DNA of 52,087 bases from positions 1-52,087 of the forward strand of contig DFFS01000080.1 in the NCBI GenBank assembly GCA_002371075.1, in the 5' to 3' direction. How positions within the stretch are numbered: position 1 is the first letter of the stretch; every line of letters begins with the position of its first letter. A program made the position numbers and the translations under genes. Of this stretch, positions 32,648-40,158 are shown one piece after another. The notes under the pieces were generated by a model that worked only from the letters and a program-made list of their open reading frames with translations, was not told where the DNA came from and did no database searches. This DNA comes from Christensenella sp. UBA3770 (GTDB lineage: Bacteria > Bacillota > Clostridia > Christensenellales > CAG-1252).

Positions 32648-33444
32648 ACAGATCAAAAGTTGTCATAGGGATCTTTGTTGCTTTGATCTTGATCGTCATC
32701 GCGATCGTACTTTTGGCTTGCACGGTTTTCGTAGTGCGTGACGTTACGGTGGAAAGCGACGTTTCTTCCGGTTTGATCAACACGGATGAGATCATCGAGT
32801 CCAGTGGGTTGACGATAGGGCGCAGCATCGTTTCCATCAGCAAAGATACCGTCAAAAATTCCATTGAAAAGCAAAACCCTTACGTTGAGGTCTTGGGCAT
32901 CCGCCGTATTTTTCCAAACAAGATCGTGATCTCCACCACCATTAGGACAGGCATTATGCTCGTTTCCTCTGCGGACGGTGGCGCCTATGCTTTGATCGAC
33001 TCTTCCATGAAGATCTTAAACATCATTCCCGCATCAGGCGTTTATTCCAACGTTACTACGGTTACCGGAGTGACTTTTGAGATGCCCGACGATGGCGCTA
33101 TTTCCGCCGTTGGGAGCAAAATCATTTTTACCGACGCAACGTGCGGCGACGTTTTGAAGGATATTGCCGAGTGTGCCGCCAATTACGAGATCAGCGGGAA
33201 ACGTTTCTTTACGTTCTTCAAGAGCATTGCTTTCGATAAGACGGACGGCGTCAAGGCTTTTATCAAAACCAACAAAGGCGTGTCCCTTGTGTTGGACAAG
33301 TCTCTTCAAACCGGCGTTTACGATCAAATCTATTATTGCTTGTTTTACTATTCGTCCAAGGACGTTGACATCGATTACACTAAAGGATACATCTTGTTTG
33401 ACAAAGACGTCAACGCCTATGTTTGGAAAGAAACGATCAATTGA
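32644..33444 (+). CDS. ftsQ: Division protein FtsQ/DivIB
   Basis: 266 residues: one N-terminal membrane helix (about 6-30, IGIFVALILIVIAIVLLAC), a POTRA domain (VFVVRDVTVESDVSSGLINTDEI in sequence, written here to 20: FVVRDVTVESDVSSGL), and a FtsQ/DivIB beta domain. RRIFPNKIVISTTIR is the conserved POTRA end. DivIB joins FtsL and FtsB in the septal complex. It overlaps murA by ATGA. The stop codon lies inside the terminator palindrome that ends the dcw transcript. Confidence 0.88.
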   Translation: MNRSKVVIGIFVALILIVIAIVLLACTVFVVRDVTVESDVSSGLINTDEIIESSGLTIGRSIVSISKDTVKNSIEKQNPYVEVLGIRRIFPNKIVISTTIRTGIMLVSSADGGAYALIDSSMKILNIIPASGVYSNVTTVTGVTFEMPDDGAISAVGSKIIFTDATCGDVLKDIAECAANYEISGKRFFTFFKSIAFDKTDGVKAFIKTNKGVSLVLDKSLQTGVYDQIYYCLFYYSSKDVDIDYTKGYILFDKDVNAYVWKETIN

Positions 33445-33454
33445 TCGTTTTTTT
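33430..33454 (+). terminator. Terminator overlapping the ftsQ stop codon
   Basis: AAACGATC-AATT-GATCGTTT (33431-33450), an 8-bp stem with a 4-nt loop, followed by T4. The TGA of ftsQ sits at the loop. It separates the mraZ-ftsQ transcript from ftsA-ftsZ. Confidence 0.8.
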
Positions 33455-33475
33455 CATTATAAAGCATTTTCGCTA

Positions 33476-33504
33476 TTGACAATATAAAATAAATTTTTTA
33501 TAAT
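33476..33504 (+). promoter_or_regulatory. Consensus sigma-A promoter of ftsA-ftsZ
   Basis: TTGACA (33476-33481), 17-nt AT-rich spacer, TATAAT (33499-33504): both boxes perfect. GGGGG lies 5 nt before the ATG of ftsA. Confidence 0.9.
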
Positions 33505-33524
33505 AAATAATTATAGGGGGTTTT

Positions 33525-34676
33525 ATGTCCGATCTGTCCGATATGGTTGTCATCGATATAGGTTCCAAATCCATCTGCGCCTATAATGCGGAGCGTCTCT
33601 CCGATGACAATTTTGCCGTCAAAAACTCTTATGAGATCGAGTACGACGGCTTTATGGACGGCGCTTGGATCGCTCCCGAACAGGTTCTTCCCTCCATCGT
33701 CAAACTGATTGACAAGATCGAGCGCAATTCCGGCAGGATCAAAAGGGTCTACGTTGGCATTCCGTCGCAATTTGCCATCGTTCGCACCGTTTTCGAAAAG
33801 GTCTCTTTCCCGCAAAGGAAGCGCGTGACTTCTACGGACATTTCCGACCTGATGGATGGAAACGATCCGTTTATCGGTTCCCCATATACCCGTATTCATG
33901 CGGAAGCGGCATATTATCTTAACGACAAAGGGGAAAGACTTGCCTCCCCCATAGGGAAGGAAACTTCCGCCTTAAAGACACAGATCGCTTACGTAGGCGT
34001 CAAAACGGAGGTGATCTCATCCATTCGCCAAGGGCTTTTGCGTTACGGCGTCAAATCGGTTGAGTTTATTCAGTCGGAGTATGCTGCGGCGTTGTCGCTT
34101 TTCTCCAAAGAGGAGAGGGAAAACGGCGTGGTCCTCGCCGACATCGGCTTTCTCTCAACGACAGTGCTTTTTATCGGCGGAGACGCATTGCTTGAGCTCA
34201 AGGATTTCTCTCTTGGCGGCAGCATGATCCCGCTTGGCATTTCCACGACGATGAACATCCCGTTCAACGTTGCCGCGGCGCTTACGCAAAAGATCAATCT
34301 CGGCTACAAGGGTGAAGGTGACTATTCCTTGAAATACGACGCCAACACCTACACCTATCCGATCGAGCAGATCAACGTGATCGCCAAAGAGTGCATTTCC
34401 TGCGTTGTCAACTATATCCGCAAGGCACTGCAAGCCTTCCGTTTTGACATCGCGCCCGATCAACCGATCTTTTTAACGGGTGGCGGGTTTTCGGAGATCC
34501 GCTTTTCAAGGGAGTACATCTCCAAATGTTTTGACAGGGAGGTTGAAGTGGTTCAACCCTCGATGCCAAATTATGACAAGCCGTGCTATTCGACGATGGT
34601 CGGCTTGCTGAAGAAAGCAATCATCATGGAAAAGGGCGAAAAATTTGGGTTTTTCAAGCGCCTTTTCCGTTTGTAG
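33525..34676 (+). CDS. ftsA: FtsA-like divisome ATPase, divergent
   Basis: 383 residues of actin-like fold in the ftsA position. VVIDIGSKSICA is the phosphate-1 loop, FLTGGGFSEI the adenosine motif, and the stretch SDLMDGNDPFIGS...PIGKE is consistent with the 1C subdomain. The phosphate-2 loop reads LADIGFLSTTVLF rather than D-I-G-G-G-T-T, so nucleotide contacts may differ. The C-terminus FGFFKRLFRL is a short amphipathic membrane anchor as in FtsA. It is followed 9 nt later by ftsZ under a shared promoter. Confidence 0.88.
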   Translation: MSDLSDMVVIDIGSKSICAYNAERLSDDNFAVKNSYEIEYDGFMDGAWIAPEQVLPSIVKLIDKIERNSGRIKRVYVGIPSQFAIVRTVFEKVSFPQRKRVTSTDISDLMDGNDPFIGSPYTRIHAEAAYYLNDKGERLASPIGKETSALKTQIAYVGVKTEVISSIRQGLLRYGVKSVEFIQSEYAAALSLFSKEERENGVVLADIGFLSTTVLFIGGDALLELKDFSLGGSMIPLGISTTMNIPFNVAAALTQKINLGYKGEGDYSLKYDANTYTYPIEQINVIAKECISCVVNYIRKALQAFRFDIAPDQPIFLTGGGFSEIRFSREYISKCFDREVEVVQPSMPNYDKPCYSTMVGLLKKAIIMEKGEKFGFFKRLFRL

Positions 34677-34685
34677 GAGGTTTTT

Positions 34686-35912
34686 ATGGAAGAGTTTTTG
34701 GGTGATTTCGACGCTATGGAGACGGAGTCCGTTCAACCGGAGGAACTTACGGAACGCGTCTGTAAGATCTTGGTGATCGGCGTGGGCGGCGCGGGTAATA
34801 ACGCCGTTAATCGCATGATCCGTTCCGGCATTGACAGCGCAGAATTCGTTGCCGCAAACACCGACAAGCAGGACCTTATTTATTGCGAAGCCAAAAAGAA
34901 GGTCGTTCTCGGTGCGACGTTGACAAGAGGCTTGGGCGCGGGATCCAACCCCAACATCGGCAAAAAGGCTGCGGAAGAGACAAAAGAGATCATTAAAGAG
35001 CTTTTGCAAGGGGTGGATCTCTTGTTTATCACCGCAGGAATGGGGGGCGGCACCGGCACGGGCGCGGCTCCCGTCATTGCAAGCGTAGCGCGTGAACTTG
35101 GCATCTTGACCATCGCCGTCGTGACAACGCCCTTCAAGTTTGAAGGGGAAAAGAGGATGTCACAAGCCCTATCAGGCATCAATGAGCTCAGGCAATACGT
35201 GGATACTCTCCTTGTGATCCCCAACGAGAAACTTTTGGAAGTGTTGCCCAAGGGGACAACCTTTAGCAAAGCGTTTTCCTTTGCCGATGACGTCCTTCGT
35301 CAGGGCATTCAGGGCATCGCAGGCTTGATCGTTAAAAATTCCATCATCAACCGTGACTTTGCCGACGTAAAGACGGTTTTAAAAGAAAAGGGCTTTGCGC
35401 ACATCGGAATCGGTCAGGCGGAGGGCGAGAACAGAACGGTGGAAGCTGTCAGACAAGCCGTCAACAATCGTTTGCTTGATACCAACATTCGCGAAGCAAG
35501 CGCGGCGATTTTGTTTATATCCGGCGGTATGGACCTCAGCCTTAACGAAGTTAATGAAGCCGGCTCCCTTGTGGCGCAGGTTTTGAACCCCGACGCAACG
35601 TTGATCTTCGGCGCGGATATGAACCGAGAAAATGAAAACAAAGTTTCCGTAACGATCATCGCAACGGGCTTTAAGCACGGTACCGATCCGATCCTGCCTA
35701 AGTTTGTCCAACAAAGGACCACTGCGACCCAGCTCGGGATGAACCTTTCTCCGCGTGATAGAGTTGTTCCCTCCGATCTTCCTCCTATGCCGGAGCGTCG
35801 TCCCATTACAAGCGAGCCCGCGCCGCAACCGAGTGACGATCAGGATGGTAGGATCCGCCTTTCCGATAACGATCTGCCAGCGTTTATGCGTAAGCTCAAA
35901 AGGCATCCGTGA
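34686..35912 (+). CDS. ftsZ: Cell division GTPase FtsZ
   Basis: 408 residues. GVGGAGNNAVNRMI, the tubulin signature GMGGGTGTGAAPV, NEVNEAGSLVAQ (T7-like loop) and a disordered linker (about 335-395) that ends in the conserved peptide DLPAFMRKLKR, which binds FtsA and SepF. Both those partners are in this window. GTAGGAGG precedes the ATG. A strong terminator follows. Confidence 0.99.
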   Translation: MEEFLGDFDAMETESVQPEELTERVCKILVIGVGGAGNNAVNRMIRSGIDSAEFVAANTDKQDLIYCEAKKKVVLGATLTRGLGAGSNPNIGKKAAEETKEIIKELLQGVDLLFITAGMGGGTGTGAAPVIASVARELGILTIAVVTTPFKFEGEKRMSQALSGINELRQYVDTLLVIPNEKLLEVLPKGTTFSKAFSFADDVLRQGIQGIAGLIVKNSIINRDFADVKTVLKEKGFAHIGIGQAEGENRTVEAVRQAVNNRLLDTNIREASAAILFISGGMDLSLNEVNEAGSLVAQVLNPDATLIFGADMNRENENKVSVTIIATGFKHGTDPILPKFVQQRTTATQLGMNLSPRDRVVPSDLPPMPERRPITSEPAPQPSDDQDGRIRLSDNDLPAFMRKLKRHP

Positions 35913-35931
35913 TAAAACCTAACAGCAAATT

Positions 35932-35960
35932 AAGCATTCGCTTTGCGAATGCTTTTTTTT
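35932..35960 (+). terminator. Terminator of ftsA-ftsZ
   Basis: AAGCATTCGC-TTT-GCGAATGCTT, a perfect 10-bp stem, followed by T6 or more. Confidence 0.93.
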
Positions 35961-36039
35961 GTTAACAAATAGTGTTTTTCCTACAAAAACAACCAATTCC
36001 TCTTTGTTTTTTCACCGCTTAATAAAGTACTCTTTTTGT

Positions 36040-36801
36040 ATGGTTGTTTACGTGGAAGCGGTACTGTTGGACAATTTTTTCTTTGATTTTTTACTTGGAT
36101 ACTTGACCTATCTTTTAACCAAGCAAAAGGTCAGGCATTTTCCTATCGCGCTTTCCGCTCTTGTCGGAAGCGGTTTTGCTCTTGCGTTTCCTTTGATAAC
36201 AAAATACGCCTTTCTTTTTAAGATCGCGGCGCTACTGATCTCGTCTTTGTTACTTACTTTAAAAAAATCACTAAAAGTTTACTTGATCAATACGTTTGTT
36301 TATGCGCTTTTATCCTTTTTGTTATCTGGGATCCTTTGCTTTCTCCTTGGCGACAAGATGCATAATGGGTTTATCGGTATAAAACTCGGCGGCGTGGTTG
36401 CGTTGATATCGATCGGGGTTTTGTTGCTTCTTTATTTCGTCCGCCAGATGATCGGGTTGTCGACGGAAAGAAAGAGAAAAACAAAATTTGCCATGGCGGA
36501 GATCGTCAACCGTGAGAAGAGCATAAAGATCAGCGCTCTGTTTGACAGCGGAAATCTTTTGACGGATCAAAACGGCGAGGGCGTGGTTGTCACCGATCAA
36601 AAGCGCCTTTCCGAGCTCGGAGATCTTCCGAAGTTTGGCGAAATGTGCGTACATACCGCCAGCGGCAGCAAGGTGCTGAAGCTTGTCAAAATACCTGAAA
36701 TAAGGATATATTCGCGCGGGCACGAGAATATACTTTTCAACGTAACGGCGGCGCTTTCCGATCTTCCAAAGGAATACGCCTTGATCCTGCCGTGCGAATA
36801 A
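36040..36801 (+). CDS. spoIIGA: Sporulation sigma-E factor-processing peptidase SpoIIGA
   Basis: 253 residues: five membrane helices in the first 135 residues and a C-terminal aspartic protease-like domain with ALFDSGNLLTD (catalytic D169). SpoIIGA cleaves pro-sigma-E at the septum on a signal from the forespore. The ATG at 36040 gives the family-type start MVVYVEAVLLDNFFFDF. There is no Shine-Dalgarno and no clear promoter, and I could not find a Spo0A box. The end overlaps no gene; sigE starts 11 nt later. Confidence 0.93.
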   Translation: MVVYVEAVLLDNFFFDFLLGYLTYLLTKQKVRHFPIALSALVGSGFALAFPLITKYAFLFKIAALLISSLLLTLKKSLKVYLINTFVYALLSFLLSGILCFLLGDKMHNGFIGIKLGGVVALISIGVLLLLYFVRQMIGLSTERKRKTKFAMAEIVNREKSIKISALFDSGNLLTDQNGEGVVVTDQKRLSELGDLPKFGEMCVHTASGSKVLKLVKIPEIRIYSRGHENILFNVTAALSDLPKEYALILPCE

Positions 36802-36812
36802 GGAGATTATCT

Positions 36813-37526
36813 ATGTTTGAAAAGATTAAACGGTTTTTGAAGAGGGTAGTTTGCTTTTTTGATCTGTTTCACAAGTCTGACGATCTGAATTTTATTTACG
36901 GCGAGTCTCTTCCCGCGCCGTACACGCCGGAAGAGGAGCGTGAGGCAATGGAACGACTGCTTAGGGGGGATGAGAGCGTAAAGAACGACATCATCGAGCA
37001 CAATCTGCGCCTTGTCGTGTATATCGCCAAACGGTTTGAGGGCAGCGTAGGGGACATCAGCGACCTCGTTTCGATCGGTGCGATCGGGCTTATGAAGGCG
37101 GTCAATTCTTTTGATCCGTCCAAAAACATCAAACTTGCCACGTTTGCCTCGCGATGCATCGAGAACGAAATCTTGATGTATCTCAGAAAGGTTGTTAAGA
37201 GGAAGTGCGAAGTATCGTTGGACGAGCCCATCAACGTGGACGTGGAAGGGAACGAGCTCTTGCTGTCCGACGTCGTTGGGACGGAGCCGGATCAGATCGC
37301 AAAAGATCTGGAGCGGAAAACCGAGATCGAAGAGCTGTATAAGTCCTTTTCCAGTTTGTCCAAACGGGAGTTTGAGATCATTAAATTGCGATACGGACTT
37401 ATGGACTCAGAGGAGATGACGCAAAAGGAGATCGCCGATATGATGGGCATTTCACAGTCGTATATTTCAAGGATAGAGAAGAAAGTTCTTGGCAAACTGC
37501 GAAAAGAATTGGCAAAATTTGTATAA
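36813..37526 (+). CDS. sigE: Sporulation sigma factor SigE (pro-sigma-E)
   Basis: 237 residues. The first 30 or so (MFEKIKRFLKRVVCFFDLFH) form an amphipathic pro-sequence, cleaved near FIYGESLP by SpoIIGA. Region 2 (NLRLVVYIAKRF, SIGAIGLMKAVNSFDPSKNIKLATFASRC in sequence, key part LMKAVNSFDP) and region 4 (QKEIADMMGISQSYISRIEKK) are clear. It drives early mother-cell transcription. The start at 36813 has AAGGAG 7-8 nt upstream. Confidence 0.97.
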   Translation: MFEKIKRFLKRVVCFFDLFHKSDDLNFIYGESLPAPYTPEEEREAMERLLRGDESVKNDIIEHNLRLVVYIAKRFEGSVGDISDLVSIGAIGLMKAVNSFDPSKNIKLATFASRCIENEILMYLRKVVKRKCEVSLDEPINVDVEGNELLLSDVVGTEPDQIAKDLERKTEIEELYKSFSSLSKREFEIIKLRYGLMDSEEMTQKEIADMMGISQSYISRIEKKVLGKLRKELAKFV

Positions 37527-37550
37527 TTCGATCGAAAAAAAGAAATAATA
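37521..37550 (+). promoter_or_regulatory. Sigma-F-type promoter of sigG
   Basis: GTATA (37521-37525), exactly 15 nt, AGAAATAATA (37541-37550). Against the Bacillus subtilis sigma-F consensus GYWTA-N15-GGnRAnAmTW this matches 5 of 5 and 9 of 10. It overlaps the end of sigE. Confidence 0.7.
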
Positions 37551-37581
37551 TCCTTGCGCGCTGTTACATAGGAGGAAACAA

Positions 37582-38361
37582 ATGGCGCACAAGGTCACGA
37601 TATGCGGTTTGGACACAAACAAACTGCCCAAGTTGACGGCAAAGGAAAGCGAAGAACTGCTGAAGAAGATCAAACAAGGTGACAAAGACGCAAGAGAACG
37701 GTTTTTGCTTGCAAATATGCGGCTCGTACTCTCGATGGTCCATCGGTTTTCAACGGCTAATGCCGATCCTGACGATCTTTTTCAGGTAGGATGTTTGGGG
37801 CTTGTTAAAGCGCTCAATCACTTTGATCCATCGTTTAATGTGATGTTCAGCACGTATGCCGTACCGATGATCCTCGGCGAGATCAGACGATTTGTAAGGG
37901 AATCCAACGGGATCAAGGTCAGCAGAAGCATGCGCGACGTCGCTTATCGCGCGATGCAGGCAAAACAGACACTTGAACTGCGTAACGTGGCTGATCCCAC
38001 GCTTTATGAGATCGCGGAGGAGATGGACGCTCCCGTCAAGGAGGTCGTCTGCGCGTTGGACGCCATTTCCACGCCGATGTCGCTGTATGAGCCGATTGCG
38101 GGAGACGGTGCGGATTCACTGCTTGTGATGGACAGCGTCGCAGGGGAAAGAAACCCCGAGGAGGGTTGGACGGAGCACCTTGACCTTTTTAACGCGATCA
38201 AAAGCTTGCCGGAGCAGGAAAGGGAAGTTTTGGGGCTAAGGTATTACAAGGGCAGGACGCAGGTGGAGGTCAGCGGTAGCCTCGGCATCTCGCAAGCGCA
38301 AGTGTCAAGGCTGGAAAATACGGCGATCAAACGCCTGCGCGAGATCCTGTCCACCACGTGA
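37582..38361 (+). CDS. sigG: Late forespore sigma factor SigG
   Basis: 259 residues. The N-terminus KVTICGLDTNKLPKL is the sigma-G-specific motif (bound by the Gin inhibitor in Bacillus). Region 2 (LANMRLVLSMVHRF, FQVGCLGLVKALNHFDPSF), region 3 (VSRSMRDVAYRAMQ) and region 4 (RYYKGRTQVEVSGSLGISQAQVSRLE, written in part as LGISQAQVSRLE) are intact. ATAGGAGG precedes the ATG. Third gene of the conserved spoIIGA-sigE-sigG block, with its own sigma-F-type promoter. Confidence 0.97.
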   Translation: MAHKVTICGLDTNKLPKLTAKESEELLKKIKQGDKDARERFLLANMRLVLSMVHRFSTANADPDDLFQVGCLGLVKALNHFDPSFNVMFSTYAVPMILGEIRRFVRESNGIKVSRSMRDVAYRAMQAKQTLELRNVADPTLYEIAEEMDAPVKEVVCALDAISTPMSLYEPIAGDGADSLLVMDSVAGERNPEEGWTEHLDLFNAIKSLPEQEREVLGLRYYKGRTQVEVSGSLGISQAQVSRLENTAIKRLREILSTT

Positions 38362-38391
38362 TGGCTTTAAAATAATTCCACAATTTGCAAG

Positions 38392-38417
38392 CAAAAGGTC
38401 ATATCCTTTTGTTTTTT
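38392..38417 (+). terminator. Terminator after sigG
   Basis: CAAAAGG-TCATAT-CCTTTTG followed by T6. Confidence 0.75.
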
Positions 38418-38432
38418 GCAATATGCTTTCCT

Positions 38433-38690
38433 ATGAATGAGCTGACTTTTTGCGAACTCAGAGAAAAGGAGATCGTCAACGTAAACGACGGAAAATGTTT
38501 CGGAAAGATCATTGATCTTGCTTTGTCTTGTAACGGCAGGGTCCTTGGCATCATGGCGCCGGGAGACAAATCGTTGTTTAAATCGTTTGGGAGCAGGGAC
38601 GCTCTTTTTATCCCATGGCAAAACATCAACAAGATCGGCGACGACGTGATCCTCGTGAATTTACCGAGCGGCAATTTTCCGATGGGCTGA
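38433..38690 (+). CDS. ymxH: YlmC/YmxH family sporulation protein (PRC-barrel)
   Basis: 85 residues: LTFCELREKEIVNVNDGKCFG, then IIDLAL, and ALFIPWQNINKIGDDVILVNL. This is the PRC-barrel pattern of YlmC/YmxH proteins of spore formers. The molecular role is unknown. The ATG at 38433 is best by homology, though there is no Shine-Dalgarno; TATGCT 5 nt upstream hints at a leaderless start but no -35 is apparent. It lies between sigG and nrdR. Confidence 0.88.
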   Translation: MNELTFCELREKEIVNVNDGKCFGKIIDLALSCNGRVLGIMAPGDKSLFKSFGSRDALFIPWQNINKIGDDVILVNLPSGNFPMG

Positions 38691-38709
38691 CGCGCTATGC
38701 TCCCCTAAA

Positions 38710-38759
38710 ACACAATGTTCGGTTTTTTCTTGCTTTTTTACCACAATATATAGTATAAT
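38710..38759 (+). promoter_or_regulatory. nrdR promoter with NrdR boxes (autoregulation)
   Basis: CCACAATATATAGTAT (38741-38756) matches the NrdR consensus at 14 of 16 and overlaps the -10 TATAAT (38754-38759; -35 TTGCTT at 38730-38735, 18-nt spacer). A degraded second box with a perfect left half, ACACAATGTTCGGTTT (38710-38725), starts 31 bp upstream. Confidence 0.7.
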
Positions 38760-38779
38760 TTTCACAAAGGAGACAGGTT

Positions 38780-39235
38780 ATGAAATGCGTATATTGCGGT
38801 TCATTGGACAGTAAAGTTATCGATTCGAGGATCTCCGACGACGGCACTTCCATCAGGCGTCGTCGCGAGTGCTTGGAGTGCGGCAGGCGGTTTACAACGT
38901 ATGAAACCGTGGAGCGCATCCCCGTTTTCGTCATCAAAAAGGACGGCAACCGCGAGCTGTTTGACATCAACAAATTGCGCAGCGGCATCATGAAAGCGTG
39001 CGAAAAACGTCCCGTAACGTATGAGAGCATCAATCGTCTTGTGACGGAGATCGAAAAGACCGTTTACAACCTCGGTACCAACGAGGTCTCCAGCGACAAG
39101 ATCGGCGATGAGGTCATGAAAGGGCTCAAGGAGCTGGATCAGGTTGCTTACGTGCGTTTCGCTTCCGTTTATAAAGAGTTTAAAGATATCGACACCTTCC
39201 TTGCCGAGATCGAGAGGATCCTCGGCAAAAAATGA
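38780..39235 (+). CDS. nrdR: Transcriptional repressor NrdR
   Basis: 151 residues. Zinc ribbon with CVYCGS...CLECGRRFTTYE and RRRREC, then an ATP-cone domain (PVFVIKKDGNRELFD). NrdR senses ATP/dATP and represses ribonucleotide reductase genes by binding paired NrdR boxes. Such boxes lie in its own promoter and also upstream of mraZ. AAAGGAGACAGGTT precedes the ATG. It overlaps the next gene by 4 nt. Confidence 0.98.
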   Translation: MKCVYCGSLDSKVIDSRISDDGTSIRRRRECLECGRRFTTYETVERIPVFVIKKDGNRELFDINKLRSGIMKACEKRPVTYESINRLVTEIEKTVYNLGTNEVSSDKIGDEVMKGLKELDQVAYVRFASVYKEFKDIDTFLAEIERILGKK

Positions 39236-40050
39236 TGATCGAAAGAACCTATCGTGGGGAGGAAAAGCCCTTAAAAAGGGTGATCTCCGATCTTTTTCCA
39301 GAAGTCACTTTTTCAGAGATCTCCGCCTGCGCCCGTCGGCGTGACGTAAAAGTCGACGGCGTACGCGTTTCTTTGGATCACGTTTTGAAAGATGGGTCCG
39401 TTGTGACGATCTATCCCAAAAACAAAAAATCCGTCAAGGTAATTTACGAGGACGACCAAATCCTTGCCTGCTATAAGCCAAAAGGCATTGCAAGCGAGGG
39501 CGCGGTCTCTTTTTGTACCATTGTTACGGCGGATAAGGGTGACGTTCGTTTGATGCACCGTTTGGATACAAATACGGACGGCATTTTGCTTTTTGCCAAA
39601 ACCGACCTTGCATATCAAGAGCTTTTTGACGCCATGAAAGCGGGGCAGATCAAAAAGGAATATCTTGCCGAAGTGTACGGCGTCCCGCCTCAAAAAGGTA
39701 GCGTTGAGCTTTCGTATTACTATAAAAAAGACGCCGAAAGGGGGCGCGCGGTGATCTCCGACCTTCCCAAAGATGGTTTTGTCCCCGTTTCGCTTAGCTT
39801 TTGTGTGGAGGATAGACGTGCGGATAGCGCGCTCCTTCGCGTGGTTATCCACAAGGGTAAGATGCATCAAATCCGCGCGATGCTTGCCCACTTCGGCTAC
39901 TTTATTTTGGGTGACGGCAAATACGGTCAAGACAAGGTCAATCGTTTGATGGACGTTAGCAAAACTCGCTTGACCGCCTGCGCCGTGGAGTTTATGCTTC
40001 CCACGTCGTCGCCGCTTTCCTATTTGAATTCGATCAGGATCTCACTCTAA
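39232..40050 (+). CDS. RluA-family pseudouridine synthase
   Basis: 272 residues. An S4-like N-terminal part (ISACARRRDVKVDGVRVSLD) precedes the synthase domain with MHRLDTNTDGIL (catalytic aspartate in HRLDxxTxG form) and KMHQIRAMLAHFGY. The tRNA or rRNA target cannot be told from sequence. It overlaps the nrdR stop by ATGA with no good Shine-Dalgarno, so it is probably translated by coupling. A strong terminator follows. Confidence 0.92.
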   Translation: MMIERTYRGEEKPLKRVISDLFPEVTFSEISACARRRDVKVDGVRVSLDHVLKDGSVVTIYPKNKKSVKVIYEDDQILACYKPKGIASEGAVSFCTIVTADKGDVRLMHRLDTNTDGILLFAKTDLAYQELFDAMKAGQIKKEYLAEVYGVPPQKGSVELSYYYKKDAERGRAVISDLPKDGFVPVSLSFCVEDRRADSALLRVVIHKGKMHQIRAMLAHFGYFILGDGKYGQDKVNRLMDVSKTRLTACAVEFMLPTSSPLSYLNSIRISL

Positions 40051-40070
40051 ACATTTTTTCCTACGTTGCT

Positions 40071-40108
40071 GCTTGTACTTATTGGTTCGGTACAAGCAAT
40101 TTTTTTTA
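40071..40108 (+). terminator. Terminator of the nrdR operon
   Basis: GCTTGTAC and GTACAAGC (perfect 8 bp, 11-nt loop) followed by AA and T8. Confidence 0.88.
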
Positions 40109-40126
40109 TACCGTCGAATATACAAT
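40097..40126 (+). promoter_or_regulatory. Probable sigma-E promoter of sigK
   Basis: CAATTTT (40097-40103, 5 of 7 to the sigma-E -35), 15 nt, TATACAAT (40119-40126, 7 of 8 to CATACAnT). The -35 lies in the tail of the preceding terminator. sigK is sigma-E-dependent in Bacillus. Confidence 0.5.
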
Positions 40127-40158
40127 AATACCTTGGCGAAAAATGGGGGATTGTGTCG

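Noticed and set aside
35961..36039. Spo0A box or sigma-A promoter for spoIIGA
   Set aside because: I searched for TGnCGAA-like boxes and a spaced -35/-10 and saw none convincing; TTGTTT with TACTCT is too weak to call.
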